A DNA stretch of 64,000 bases from Thysanoteuthis rhombus (lineage: Eukaryota > Mollusca > Cephalopoda > Oegopsida > Thysanoteuthidae), in the NCBI GenBank assembly GCA_963457665.1, contig OY735237.1, forward strand, positions 7,972,261-8,036,260, written 5' to 3'. The notes below the pieces were generated by a model that searched no databases, was not told where the DNA came from, and saw only the letters and a program-made list of their open reading frames with translations. The translations under genes were made by a program, and so were the position numbers. Positions 1 to 10,530 of the stretch are shown here, piece by piece; the first letter of the stretch is position 1, and each line of letters begins with the position of its first letter.

Positions 1-688
1 CCTGTATTACATACAGTCCTATTGTTCAACTCGGTCAACGGAACTGGAAAAAAATATTTGTATTCTGTCATGTCTGTTCGTCTGTTTGTTTTTTTCCGTC
101 CGTCCTCCTGTTCGTCTATTAACATGATATCTCCAAAAGTGCTGGTGAAGATCCTTTTCCTTTTCTGATATTTGGAAGAGATTTTTTAAAATTCATCCTT
201 TGATAAATAAGTATCGAAAATTTGATTAAAATCAAATGTTATAATGATTTTCGCCAGAGTTTTAAATTTCTCAGGTGTCGATTTACCGGTGAATTTGCGT
301 CCGTATTATTCATACATATTCCTGATTCATACAAGATATACGCCAGCAAGTTAATTTAATGAATAATTCACGTTCTGCCATATTAACAAACGTCATTATT
401 GGGATTTCTTTGAGGTGAATCCAACTAATTGATCTGCTTTCAAATTTACAATTTATTAGTTTCTGCTACGTAAAAGCAACTGACTACACACAAAAAAGAA
501 ACTGAAAAAAAAATGGCCGTAGCAGCCGACTTAATTGTATTTGGTTGTAATACCGACAAATTGTAAATAACAAAAGATTCAACGAAGAAAAACGAGTGGA
601 GAGTAAATTGAAATAAATCAAAAGAAATTCATTAAGTATTGAAAACTGACGGAGAAAAACGAACATTGTCGTGTGAATTGAAATTGAA
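1..688. other. No gene seen; T-rich flank with a CTGT/CCGT-rich stretch
   Basis: No supported coding region. Around 66-180 there is a run of imperfect CTGTTCGTCTG / CCGTCCGTCC words followed by a phrase close to ATATCTCCAAAAGTGCTGG. The same order of words is seen near 49,670-49,730 and 58,850-58,900, so this is probably the edge of the repeat described there (family F). The rest is AT-rich and unassigned. Confidence 0.4.
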
Positions 689-1144
689 ACAGGTCTGATT
701 ACTCACGCAATAGAAAATGTCACATGATCAATATTTTTCGCAACCAGTCATGTTCGGCGTGATGAAAAGAATTTTGAAAATGGGGTGAACGATGACAAAA
801 GTTACTTCTCTCGCCTTTCCGTTCGGGCAGTGGTCACTACAAATTCTGAATAGTGAAAATTTGGAAGGTACTAAATAGCGATCAATTTGGTAGAAAATTA
901 CATGGTAAATTGAACCCTCTAATAAAAACCTATTTGGATGGGGTCCGAGAAACGTAAGTCCGTTTTCGTGGCCATAATAAGGAGTAAATGTTTAAATCGT
1001 CAGCCTTAATCTCTGCTAATGCAGACTGTACTCGTGATACATATATACACACACACACATATACATCGCCAGCTAGATCAACTTAAAAACTAAAGGAACC
1101 TATGTTGGCAGTTTGGGTGAAAGTTTTGGTCGGAAATTTCTAAC
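689..1144 (+). repeat. Family A repeat, copy 1 (near full length)
   Basis: The copy begins ACAGGTCTGATTACTCACGC and ends after GGTCGGAAATTTCTAACC. It carries the family landmarks in order: the GTCACATGATCAA block, the TTACTTCTCTCGCCTTTCCG block, CCTATTTGG, the GAGTAAATGTTTAAAT block, and the closing block with ACTTAAAAACTAAAGGAACC. A short (CA)n lies in the GATACATATA segment. It has no coding capacity. The same ordered landmarks recur in about 16 places in this window, which is the basis for calling a family. Confidence 0.85.
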
Positions 1145-1326
1145 CTATGAACAAGTGTATCTCTTTTAGAATGTGAAAATATATGCTGCACATCATTAGA
1201 TGGGGATGTAAGATGCCCTCCGGCAAGGTATGAATCCACTGATATCTTCACTTATGGGTAAATAACTGAGCAGTTGGAGATCTTTAGCCGAGTAAATCAA
1301 TAGCGACGGACAAAATAATTGAAGGG

Positions 1327-1600
1327 ACAGGTCTAGCTAGTCACTCAATAGAATCTGTCACATGACCAACGTCTTTACGAAGCATGCTGTGTTGGGGGTG
1401 AAGAATTATCAAAAAATGGAAAAAAAGGGTTGATCAATGATTATGTTACTTCTTTCACCTTTTACTGGGCGGTGATCATTGAAAAAATTCAAATTTTCAG
1501 AAAACAAGCTTGAACACTGCAGGGTACCGAATAAGGGACCAATTCAACTTGAATGTACATTATAATTGAACGTTTCACTAAAAGCTTGTGATTAAAACAT
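1327..1600 (+). repeat. Family A repeat, copy 2 (3' truncated)
   Basis: This is the 5' 60% of the family: ACAGGTCTAGCTAGTCACTC, then GTCACATGACCAACGTC, then GTTACTTCTTTCACC, then GCTTGAACACTGCAGG. It stops after the TTCACTAAAAGC block, roughly where copies are followed by CCTATTTGG. It sits about 180 bp downstream of copy 1 in the same orientation. Confidence 0.8.
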
Positions 1601-1666
1601 TTGTTTCACACAAGTAATCATTTAGTCTAAAAAAAGTTCATTGGTGTCAAGTTAGCACCATGGTCC

Positions 1667-2000
1667 CATCATCATCATCATCATCTTTTTAGTCTCTGTC
1701 GTTCCTTCCTCAAGATTCGTCAGACCTCGCTATAATGGGCGTCAGGGAGCAAGTACTTCCTGAACTAGTTAGTCACACCGTCTTATATCTTGTTTCACAT
1801 GCGATCCATGTTATGAGCTGTGATGTCCTGCAGCAGTCTACTATTTCCGCAACATAACCATCCCTTTGCCATTTTTGTTTTCCAATGGATGATGATATTC
1901 ATTACTCCTGTTTTTCCTCTGATAGATTGTGTTGTCAGTTGATCTCTTCATGTGATGTTGAGCATGATTCTTCCATGTGCACGTTGAATGCTCCTTAGTT
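1667..2000 (-). mobile_element. RTE-type LINE fragment (3' end), copy 1
   Basis: Read on the minus strand this is the 3' end of an RTE-clade retrotransposon, finishing in the (ATG)n tail that appears here as ATCATCATCATCATC at 1669-1684. Conserved words shared with the other copies in this window include the complement of TCCATGTGCACGTTGAATG (the QRAHERIM region of the reverse transcriptase C-terminus) and CGCTATAATGGGCGTC. It is 5' truncated with several stops and frameshifts, so it is inactive. RTE elements are known for very short 3' UTRs ending in triplet repeats. Confidence 0.75.
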
Positions 2001-3478
2001 AAAAACCCATGATTGTTATAAAGAATGATTTTTCGTGAAATAGAGACAAAAAACATTACCCCGTGTTTCAAACGACCCGGGCGACATAGAATCTGAGAGT
2101 TAAAAGAGTTGAATCCAGGAGAGATCTGCTTGCCGCCATGAAATAAAACTGAGAATGTTGAAACAATGCAAAAATAGTTTTTTAAAAAAAGCTCGGTGGG
2201 AGCCAGCAGAAGTGTCCCATACGCCCTGGGCAATACTTGTAATGTTCGCTCCTGGTTGTATTTTAGCTATTATTTCTAACCAGTTTTGAGGGAGTCCCGA
2301 CGAATTTTATGCCCTAGGCGACAAGAAAATGAAAAAAAAGACTAAGAAGATACGAAGGAATGACGTAAAAAAGAAATTCTGTCACTGTGTGGTCTTTGGG
2401 GAATTTTCTGGTAAAATTCCAATTCATTTACCATTAATATGAAGTAAAACTCTGAGAAGTAAACTTCTGTGGCAAAATGTCGTTCCAGGCAATATCTGAG
2501 CAGTTTCGAAATACGTCTCCGCTGTGCAAATGATTTACTTGGCAATTATCCCAGATACAAAATAATTGAAGAGATAACTGATGTATGGAGTAACCAAAGT
2601 TTCAACATGGATACAGGAAATGTGGGAGATTTGCTTAATTTGCACGTAGAAAAATTAAGCAAAAAAAAAAATTTCAATTCTATGAAGAACGTGCATTTGA
2701 AGAAACTGAGCAGAAAGGAGGCAAAACAGTTGGAAGAGCTAAAGCAATCACTATAAAATAACTTGGGCGTGGATTTAACTTGAAGCCGACAAGGATTTTT
2801 ATTTAAAATTCAATTCAAATATCGCATGAAGCATCAAAGTCTTCAGAAATATGGAAAAGGTGATCTCTAGTGATAAAAATCTGTATTATGAGGGGGATAA
2901 TCAAACTTTTTGCACTCAACTTTGGACAAATAGTATTCTAAGAAATATTTGTAAACGAGTCACAAAATAAAAATTATCATTATTTCTATTCACATTAAAA
3001 ATCTTAACATGATATGCCGCTAAAAGTCGACTTTAAAACGCACTTCATGAGTCGTGATAGGGAACGTAAAAGGATTGGGGTTTTTTTATAATTATTCCAG
3101 CTGATTCTATGAATTGCTTGACGCGAATCCGTTTTATACAAGGAGAAATTGAGAAAAAACAATTGCAGAATGGTTTGCTTGCACGTTAGATGTTGACATG
3201 AGATCGTCAAATTCGGAGAAAAGAGATAGCTGAATGGAAAGTAAAGATGAGAATGTGAAGGAAAAGAGAGAAATAACGCAAGGAAGTGAGAATGAAAAGC
3301 AGGTTTATCAATTTTTGAATCTGGAAGTTACTCTCGAATTCGAAATTTGAAAAAAACGTCTCAATTGGCAACACTGGCCTTTAAAACATGACAGCATTTT
3401 TTTTAATGACTAAATAATTTCAATGCTGGACTCACAAATTAGGGAAAAAAACAACAAAACATAAATTTGCAAACTTAC
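2001..3478. other. Unassigned AT-rich DNA with one 95-codon frame
   Basis: No recognised family. A + strand frame at 2469-2756 reads through 95 codons without stop and is Lys/Leu-rich at its end (for example KKLSRKEAKQLEELKQSL). It has no flanking splice signals that I trust and no recognised domain. It could be a remnant of a transposase tail or chance. G+C is as low as in the surroundings. Confidence 0.3.
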
Positions 3479-3708
3479 ACTGAAAACTGGATGTGCCTGG
3501 CCGTTCTTTCGTAAGAGTTCCATGAGTCCTCGACGATACTAGAAATTCATGCAAAGCTTTCATGTGTTCTGGGCAAGACTCAAACTTTACACCCCCGGAT
3601 GTATTATTACGACTATTTTTCATCCCAATTTGGAGTGCTTCTCCGGACCTTTGGGCTTGAAACGTTTGCATAGGTTCGACCAATGAACGGACCAGTCCTG
3701 GCGCTTGG
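3479..3708 (-). CDS. Candidate internal exon of an unidentified host gene
   Basis: Seen directly: on the minus strand a pyrimidine-rich run (TTCCCTTTATTCATAG) ends at 3709, followed by 230 nt with no stop in one frame and then TTTTCAGT|GTAAGT, a near-ideal 5' splice site, at 3479/3478. The exon is 1 + 76x3 + 1 nt, beginning with the last base of a codon and ending with the first base of the next. The encoded piece includes QAPGLVRSLVEPMQ and SCPEHMKALHEFLVSSR. It is clearly richer in G+C than its neighbours and is not one of the repeat families. I do not recognise the protein family. The next exon would lie below 3479. Alternative: a spliced pseudogene piece or a chance frame. Confidence 0.5.
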
Positions 3709-3844
3709 CTATGAATAAAGGGAAGATAATTACAGAAACAAAAGAGTGACGTATTGCAGAAATGAGTACAGATAGATAAAATATTTGAAAGGGGACGTTT
3801 AAAAAATGGGGAAAATGAACAGAGAATAAAAAGAAAAAAATTCA

Positions 3845-3910
3845 AGATGAAGTGGCAAACTATGTTAAATTGATTTACAGGGAATCCCGTGAAGCTGATA
3901 ATAAAATAAA
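3845..3910 (+). repeat. Short dispersed repeat, copy 1 (partner at 4725-4790)
   Basis: The words GGCAAACTATGTTAAATTG, ACAGGGAATCCCGTGAAGCT and GATAATAAAAT match, in order, the stretch at about 4725-4790 (GACAAACTGGTTGAAATTC, ACAGGGAAATCAGTGAAGCT, GACGATAGAAAAG). The family is unidentified and non-coding. The pair lies 880 bp apart in direct orientation. Confidence 0.5.
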
Positions 3911-4022
3911 TCTCCATCTAAATTTTCATATAGTTTTCGTAATAAATTCAGTATTTAAAAACTCTGGAATCGATGATTACCAGTATGGTCTGAATTATAA
4001 ATTTATGTATATAAAAAAAATA

Positions 4023-4270
4023 ACAGATCTGGTTGACAACTTGATAGGGTAATCTATTAAGAAACAGAAAGAGAAATGAATGTTACATTTCTCACCCTTT
4101 GAGAGCTGTGATCCCTATGAAATAAATATTCTTTTTTTTTTTTAAAGCATGAATGCTGCTGGACACAAAGTGAGGGACTAATTTGGCATAAAATATCAAA
4201 GTAAAATCCATTTAGAAAAGAATTTGCAGAAAACCTAAGAAAGATATTTCCTCTACTCATTGATACATAT
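4023..4270 (+). repeat. Family A repeat, copy 3 (diverged, 3' truncated)
   Basis: Starts ACAGATCTGGTTGACAAC, then GTTACATTTCTCACCCTTTG, GCATGAATGCTGCTGGACAC, and GGGACTAATTTGGCATAAAA. The left third is compressed relative to other copies. It is followed by TTTCCTCTACTCATTGATAC, where identity fades. Confidence 0.65.
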
Positions 4271-5700
4271 AAATATCAGAGCACATGGATAGCCTAAACC
4301 CAGCAACAGTGATTAAACCGACCTGTCGTGGGCAGTCGTGATCAACAAAAGACAGCATCATGGACAATGTCCAGAATGACTGTATACTTTGGTAAATGCA
4401 CCATATTCATCAAAATAAACACTTGTACAATAATTTAGCAAGTAGCAATATATATCGACACACAGTGATATTTCACCAGCCACGGAAAGTAGCTACCAGA
4501 TGAAATACACAATACTTACTCATTTCAACTTGTTGAGACTCAACAATGATATCCTATATATTTTGAATGATTGCTGACTCAATATCTAATATTGCTATAT
4601 TATAATGATCCCGAGTAGAGTTTTTTTCATTTAGTTGTCCATTTTTAGTAACGTATCTAATGTATGTGAACGACGACATTTACAAAAATTGGTTGGGGGG
4701 GGGGCGAATAGAAAGAAAAAGGGGCATAGCGACAAACTGGTTGAAATTCATTCACAGGGAAATCAGTGAAGCTGACGATAGAAAAGTATAATTATGGAAA
4801 GAAGAAGAAGGAAAGAAGAAGAATATAAAATATATAGATGGTGAGAGATTGCCATTCACACAAGCACAAACACACAAATTGAAGGAAATCTGATCATCGA
4901 ACCACTATATCAAAAATCAGAATTATCCTTTATATATTGAGGTGTCACGGCAAGGCTTCCTGGAAAAAACAACGAAATATATTCAATACGGAATAATTTC
5001 ACAAACTTTTGCAGAACTGAAAGCAAATACCATCTATTTCTTGGAAAGAGACTTTATTGAATGACGACATTAGGACTTAGTATGAATCTATAATTCAAAG
5101 GCCACCGAGATATCTTTGTGTTTTGCAGCTAAAAAAAAAGCTTGGCTTTGAAGCGATAATCAAATAAAAATGATTCCCTCCTGTATCTGAATTAGGTTTT
5201 AGAGTCTACTCATTCGCGTATGGTTAGTATTCGGAGCGAGAAATCCCTAACCTTCTGGTAGCAGTATAACTGCTCATTGTTCTTCAAGATGGCTACCATA
5301 AGAATAAATGCAAGTTTTCCCATCATGCATCAGTGTATTGTGTAGTCTATGTATTTAATTTGAGCAATTTTCGATCTCTAAATCATAAAAAGTACCTGAT
5401 AATTTATTGATTTTACTTCATAAAAGGGAAAAACTGCTGAATTGCACGAAAAATCTGTTACTCAGACATATTAAAGATGAAATTGAAAAAATACTTACAT
5501 AAAATTAACAACAAAAATTATCGACCATCTTTGCCAAGATTCTCCTTCTTCTATTTATCTATGTGCTTAATCATGTTTACTGAAAGAACTCGTTGGTGTA
5601 GATGGGTTTCTTATTAAATTAAAAATGAAAAAAATGCTTGAAATGCTCTCGAATTTGAGAATAAAACTTAACAAAAAACAGTATATATATATGTGTGGGT
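4271..5700. other. Unassigned AT-rich DNA
   Basis: No gene, RNA or recognised repeat beyond the short repeat partner at 4725-4790 and a G-run near 4696. Short reading frames here have no coding features. Confidence 0.4.
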
Positions 5701-5702
5701 GC

Positions 5703-5724
5703 GTGTGTGTGTGTGTGTGTGTGT
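5703..5724. repeat. (TG)n microsatellite
   Basis: An uninterrupted GT run within a wider TG/TA-rich segment (about 5685-5900) that also holds ATGTATGTATGCACACG and a short (AT)n at 5874-5891. Confidence 0.9.
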
Positions 5725-6124
5725 ATTCGTGCGTTTGTACATTTATATGCATGCAAGTTATATGATTTGACAATTTGGAATAAACTATTTATTTTCATAT
5801 ATTTATTTCTTTTATGTACATGTGTATGTATGCACACGTGTGTGTGTAAGAGAGAATGTATAACTTATTTCCCATTATATATATATATATAGATTACGTT
5901 CCGAAATATGAAAGCGCCATTTTAAAAATAAATGTTCTTTATAGAAATAAAAATCAAATTCTGGATTTGAATTATCTATTTTATCTAAACCTTATAGACT
6001 ATACATATGTATAAAAAGATTGTAAAAAGACCTTTTTTTTAAATTCCTATCCACAATGTGTTTTTTTTTTCGATTTAATCAAACACTTTCTTTTCAGATG
6101 GCGCGCATCACATTTGGAGAGACC

Positions 6125-6217
<93 letters not shown>
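6125..6217. repeat. Compound (CT)n-(TA)n microsatellite
   Basis: About 48 bp of CT, with one TT interruption, change directly into about 45 bp of TA. The TA tract ends at the left arm of a family C element, so the array probably grew at the element edge. Confidence 0.95.

Positions 6218-6515
<298 letters not shown>

Positions 6516-6566
<51 letters not shown>
6516..6566. repeat. (AT)n microsatellite
   Basis: About 50 bp of perfect AT immediately after the A-box-like TAGCTCA of a family C element. Confidence 0.95.
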
Positions 6567-6568
<2 letters not shown>

Positions 6569-6852
6569 CTTATTATTCGTGTTTTGTGTCTCAGTCTCCA
6601 ACTTCAAAATACATTGATATTAATCTAATCGTCTCTTACAAAAGCTGACGCCACACAAGAAAGCAAGGACCTGGTGTAAACTAACATAGACGGGAAAGAA
6701 CTGCAGACGATTCTCGAATTTTCCAGCTGAACAAAGAACGGGTGGCAATGTTCCACACGTTTATATTACTCTGGGAGAGCTTCTTCCAAATTCCTGATGA
6801 GAGACTGTCTTTTGGGATTTTTCACGGAGTAAGAACGTCGCCAGAATGCCAT

Positions 6853-6856
<4 letters not shown>

Positions 6857-6902
<46 letters not shown>

Positions 6903-6929
6903 TGGGGAGGGAGAGAGGGAGAGAGAGAG
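6857..6929. repeat. (GA)n microsatellite
   Basis: 44 bp of pure GA to 6900, followed by an impure GGGAGAGAGGGAGAGAG extension. Reading frames across it are low-complexity artefacts. Confidence 0.95.
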
Positions 6930-7335
6930 TAGAGGCGAAATTTTCTCAATTCCACCTTGACTGTAACACCGCCCATAATTATTTCTATCAGAAAAGCCTG
7001 CAACAATGCAGAATATTTGTCCCGTGATCTGACTCTGTAAAAATTCGGCTTCATAGTAGATGCTCGAGGCTCAACATAAGAATTCATATGAATGTCTGTT
7101 CTTATATCTACTCACTTAAGATAATTAATACTTGAGAGTATAAGATATTGATGATAGAGTAGACGGTTGGCTCTGAGGTTTTCTCTTTAATAATGTTTAC
7201 ATTTAAGTAATATGACTAGTTTCCTATCAAGACAAAAGGAATTTCAGATTCTCTCTTTCTTGATGTGTCATGTCCCTTCAGAGTGTGGGTTACCGTGGCT
7301 CATCAGAGTTCCCTTGTCTTGTTACTTCCGGATAT

Positions 7336-7685
7336 GCATCCTCATCATCATCATCATCAGCAGCAGCAGCATCAATGTCTGACGTTGGATACAGACCTTT
7401 CAAAAATTCGACACAACTTCCGGTTGAAGACCTCGTAGAGCCAATATTTTCTGAACTTGTCCAAATCGTCCTGGCTTTTTTTTGGTTTTTTTGCCAGCTA
7501 AAATTTTGCTTATGATCTTTTAGGTATCCGTGTAGTGAGTTGTGACGTCAAGCAATTATCTGAAAATCTTGTTGAATTACCTGTCCTTTGCCATTTGAGT
7601 TTTTTCTAATGGATTTTACTATATCTCATTTTTTTTTTCTTTAATATACCGTACTGTCTTGTGATCTCTCCATGTGAGGTTGAAG
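7336..7685 (-). mobile_element. RTE-type LINE fragment (3' end), copy 2
   Basis: On the minus strand the copy ends in an (ATG)n tail mixed with CTG triplets (here CATCATCATCATCAG CAGCAGCAG, 7341-7370). Shared words include the complement of GTCTGACGTTGGATACAGAC and the GTCTTGTGATCTCTCCATGT segment. It is frameshifted and 5' truncated. A T-run at about 7630 interrupts it. Confidence 0.75.
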
Positions 7686-7964
7686 TTTCCCAAGCCTCCC
7701 TCGTTATGTGTCTCGGAAATTTCAACGAACTCTTTCTTAATCAAGATGTTCCATTGCAGAGCTTTACCCCTTCTGTACTTCATCATTTTCTACATGCTCT
7801 GTCCAGAATATTCGTAACATGAACCAAACCTCGGTTACTTTAATGCTTTCCTTTATTGCAAACGAAAAAAGATTCGAAGCACTGCGATGAAATAACGAAA
7901 CTTTTATGTGGAAGTGAAGTTATAAAGTTGTCAATATTCGTAAGAAACTGACTCTGCATCTGTT

Positions 7965-8250
7965 AATGTATTTAAGAAATGGGCATTTTGGGTCCGACTG
8001 AATGAATTATAAATTGCGTTATATTATATATAAAACTTATTTGAAATGATTTCTCGTCGTTTCACGGTTATTATATCTCAAAGCAGCGAGCCCCTTTTTC
8101 TTTAATTGATTATTCTATTTCCATCGTCTAAATTGAGTGATATATTTACCATGTAACAACGGGAGATCACTCTGAATAGGTTCTCTATATAATAAAACGC
8201 AATTTATAATTTATTCTGTCGAACCAAAATGTCCATTTCTTAAATACATT
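7965..8250. mobile_element. Family C foldback element, copy 2 (long terminal inverted arms)
   Basis: Seen directly: the left arm from 7965 (AATGTATTTAAGAAATGG, then GAATTATAAATTGCGTTATA) is the reverse complement, with scattered mismatches, of the right arm ending at 8250 (CCATTTCTTAAATACATT). The arms run about 110 nt each (to about 8077 and from about 8137), leaving a ~60-nt centre that includes TTTTTCTTTAATTG and CTAAATTGAGTGATAT. No open frame is present, so the element is non-autonomous. No clear target-site duplication was found. The structure fits a foldback or MITE-like DNA element. Confidence 0.75.
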
Positions 8251-8256
8251 CAGTCC

Positions 8257-8546
8257 CGTAGAGAGAGACGACGGACACTGAGAATAAACGAGATGAGAAT
8301 TCGGGTTGAAAGCAGTTATTTGGCCTTTCCATTAACAGTGGCTGTTTAGCTTAATCGTAAAAGCATCACTGCGTTGAAGTGGCTACCCTCTCAGTGGCAG
8401 GTTTGATTCCTGCAACAGCTCCATTTTCTTTAATTGTTTAATTTATTTACGTGTCTAAATTGAGTGTTATATCAACTGTGTAACGACGGGATATCATTTC
8501 AGATAGGTTTTCTATATAATTTAATGCAATTCATAATTTGTATTTC
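8257..8546 (+). mobile_element. Family C element, copy 3, carrying a complete tRNA-like cassette
   Basis: Begins GACGACGGACACTGAGAAT and runs through ACGAGATGAGAATTCGG to the tRNA-like segment 8340-8420. It then continues CCATTTTCTTTAATTG, CTAAATTGAGTGTTATATC, GTGTAACGACGGGATATC and a right arm TCAGATAGGTTTTCTATATA ending near 8546. It lies directly after copy 2 with only a few bases between. The order of blocks is the same as in copies at 31.9 kb and 61.7 kb, so the tRNA-like part belongs to the element and is not a chance insertion. Confidence 0.7.
8340..8420 (+). pseudogene. tRNA-like cassette inside family C element
   Basis: A cloverleaf can be drawn: acceptor GGCTGTT (8340-8346) with AACAGCT (8414-8420), six Watson-Crick pairs and one wobble; D stem GCTT/AAGC (8349-8352, 8361-8364); anticodon stem TCACT/AGTGG around a 7-nt loop GCGTTGA (8371-8377); a 14-nt variable region; perfect T stem GCAGG/CCTGC around TTTGATT. 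The A box TAGCTTAATCG and B box GGTTTGATTCC fit RNA polymerase III promoters. The would-be anticodon is GTT (Asn), but position 33 is C instead of U and the variable arm is class-II length. It is therefore tRNA-like, not a credible working tRNA. Confidence 0.65.
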
Positions 8547-8799
8547 TTAATGCAAGTAACTGGCTGAAACTCAGTCTATCTGACGATTTCCATCTATGTA
8601 TACGTATATATGTATGTCGTGTAAATGTGAGGTAACCTAGCTAATTGTTGCTGGTTATTTGACAGAGTAAGAGTTTAAAATCTGAGAGACAAATATGTTA
8701 CAGCTCAAAATTTGTCATAATCATAAAGATAGGTTAGCGAAATGCATCAAGCCTATCTTTGTGACGATAAAAAAATTGAGATGTAAAACACTTGTTTCT

Positions 8800-9065
8800 C
8801 AAAATTCATTAAAAATCTCAAATGACAGTGGGCTGGCCATGTTGCAAGAATGGTGGACAACCGATGGACATCATGACTCACGACATGGATCCCAAAGATC
8901 AAATGCGAAACCGCAGCCGGCAGGGTATTAGATGGAGAGACGAGCTAGACAACTTCAGAAATTACTGGCTCTGCGATGCCAATGATAGAGAGGTGTGGCG
9001 AATCCTGGGGAAGGTCAACGTCCAACGTGGTGAAAGACTGATGATGATGATGATGATGATGATAG
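8800..9065 (+). mobile_element. RTE-type LINE fragment (3' end), copy 3
   Basis: Encodes, in a partly open frame, WRDELDNFRNYWLCDAND and REVWRILGKVNVQRGE, the typical RTE C-terminus. The GTGGGCTGGCCATGTTGC segment (W-A-G-H motif) lies in a neighbouring frame. It ends in (TGA)n at 9040-9063. The element body starts around ATTCATTAAAAATCTC. It is 5' truncated and inactive. Confidence 0.85.
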
Positions 9066-9529
9066 TCAAATTAACACCACCGTGTGTATATTGAACAGAA
9101 AATAAGGATCAATTTAGCATTATAGTTACATTGTAAATGTACCTCTCTGAAATCATTGAAAAAATACTCAAATCTAACTTTGGAACATTCCCTAATAAGC
9201 ATTTAACATTCATGCCGAACTTGTGCCATACCTGGTTGAGCTGCACTAAAGTTGAATGTGTATATTGAACGGAAAAAAGAGTTCATTATAGTTATATGTA
9301 AATAGAATCCCTGCTAAAACCAGGAGATTCTTTCAACCAAATGGTCCAATTATTATTATTTTGACAAGAATAGATTTCAAAATATTTAAGATACTGTTGT
9401 ATTTGATAGTTCTCCCTTGCTAATTGATCTAAAACAAGGAGGACTGTCCCTTTTGGGGGGAAATTTAAAAATCCTGGTTGGGCTGGATTAGTATTCCATT
9501 TCAGAGAGTGTTTAAATGAGCCTGTTTAA
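9066..9529. other. Unassigned DNA with family A-like scraps
   Basis: Two short stretches resemble the middle of family A: AAGGATCAATTTAGCATTAT with ACATTGTAAATGTACC near 9103-9140, and a second weaker echo near 9276-9320. Both follow a TGTGTATATTGAACRGAAAA word, so the segment may be a local duplication. No gene seen. Confidence 0.35.
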
Positions 9530-9770
9530 ACAGCAAGAACAGTCCGTACCAAATTTAGGGGGGGAAACACTTTGCTGTTCCTTCTGTCCTACCACATTAA
9601 ACCAAACTGGTATATAAAACTAACATTTCCCTGTCATAGTTTGAATTCACGACCAAGTTATTGGTTGGCCTTTATATTTATTTCCCTTTTTTTTAAGAAT
9701 ATGGGTTTAGATAGATATACATATATGGCTTAACGCCATTCTACTCAACTGACTGAGTTAACAGGTTTTT
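9530..9770 (-). mobile_element. Family D SINE with tRNA-like head, copy 1
   Basis: Read on the minus strand: a head AACTCAGTCAGTTGAGTAGA (A-box-like), a B-box-like GAATTCAAACTATG, then CAGGGAAATGTTAG, TTTATATACCAGTTTGG, and a tail CTGTTCTTGCTG. A ~60-bp A/T-rich insertion separates the A and B boxes. It shares block order with 10,030-10,220 and 47,690-47,862. Confidence 0.6.
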
Positions 9771-10029
9771 CGCTAAGCACAGTTCGAAATAGCGAGCATG
9801 AACCATCCATCTTTCTAATCTGCCGTCCTGAGATTAAATACTCACTCACACACACACACTTATATATATATATGTCGTTAAGACTTCTTCCTCGTGGATG
9901 CAGAATTTGGACCCCTCATGATGCTCACGTATATATCTATATATTTGCAAGGATACATATGTGCATATATAGTGATGCATTTATTGTAAAAATCTAGTCC
10001 AAATCGGAGTCTGGAGTTGACTTTTTTCT

Positions 10030-10220
10030 TCAACAGTAACAACAAGAATAACCATCGCCTGATTCACGGGAGGAAGATCTTCACTCTTTGTCCATCTTGT
10101 CATGTTAAATCAAACTGATATATAAAATTCGTATTCTCCTGCGACGATTTCAAATCCCGATAAACTGGTAAATAGGCATCTTTTTTACATAATGATCCAG
10201 ACTGACTTAGATATCAACGA
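10030..10220 (-). mobile_element. Family D SINE with tRNA-like head, copy 2
   Basis: On the minus strand: AAGTCAGTCTGGATC, a B-box region GGGATTTGAAATCG, TATATATCAGTTTGATTTAA, CATGACAAGATGGACAAAG, then a tail GGTTATTCTTGTTGTTACTG. It lies about 260 bp from copy 1 in the same orientation. Non-coding. Confidence 0.6.
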
Positions 10221-10313
10221 AATTTTATCATACAGATATGCAAGGCTTCGTTTAATTCTCATAAACACGTTTGTTACAACAGTTCTCGTATATCTGTTGA
10301 TTACCAAAGTTGG

Positions 10314-10530
10314 GGAATGTCGAACCTGATTGCTATCCAGATGGGTTACCGTCTGGGAATGCCAGGTGCTGTTTGCAGCAACAAGATTTTTCTGTTGAAC
10401 TTTCAGCCTATTCCCTGCCCCTGATTAACAGAGCTTCTTTCCAAGCGAAGACTGGACTGTGCACCCGGTCAATTCTCAAGTACTCGTTGTTCCATGGAGG
10501 ACACAATAGCAGTAGTTGGAGCATGACCCT
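10314..10530 (+). repeat. Unnamed dispersed repeat, copy 1 (partner at 48,770-49,010)
   Basis: Words shared in order with 48,770-49,010: CCAGATGGGTTACCGTCTGG / CCAGATGGTTGACCGTCTGG, GCAGCAACAAGATT / GCAGTAACAAGATT, GACTGGACTGTGC / GGTGGACTGTGC and the GTGGAGAACAC-type ending. A 79-codon frame runs through it but does not continue in the partner, so this is a non-coding repeat or a dead element. Confidence 0.55.

Noticed and set aside
1841..2233. 130-codon minus-strand frame
   Set aside because: Much of it is a decayed RTE fragment read partly out of frame; it is not a separate gene.
6085..6130. Exon beginning after TTTCTTTTCAG with MARITFGETL
   Set aside because: The open frame runs straight into a (CT)n-(TA)n microsatellite with no donor site.
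8340..8420. Functional tRNA-Asn gene
   Set aside because: Although it folds, it has C at position 33, a class-II length variable region and lies at a fixed place in a repeated element, so tRNA-like SINE or element cassette fits better.
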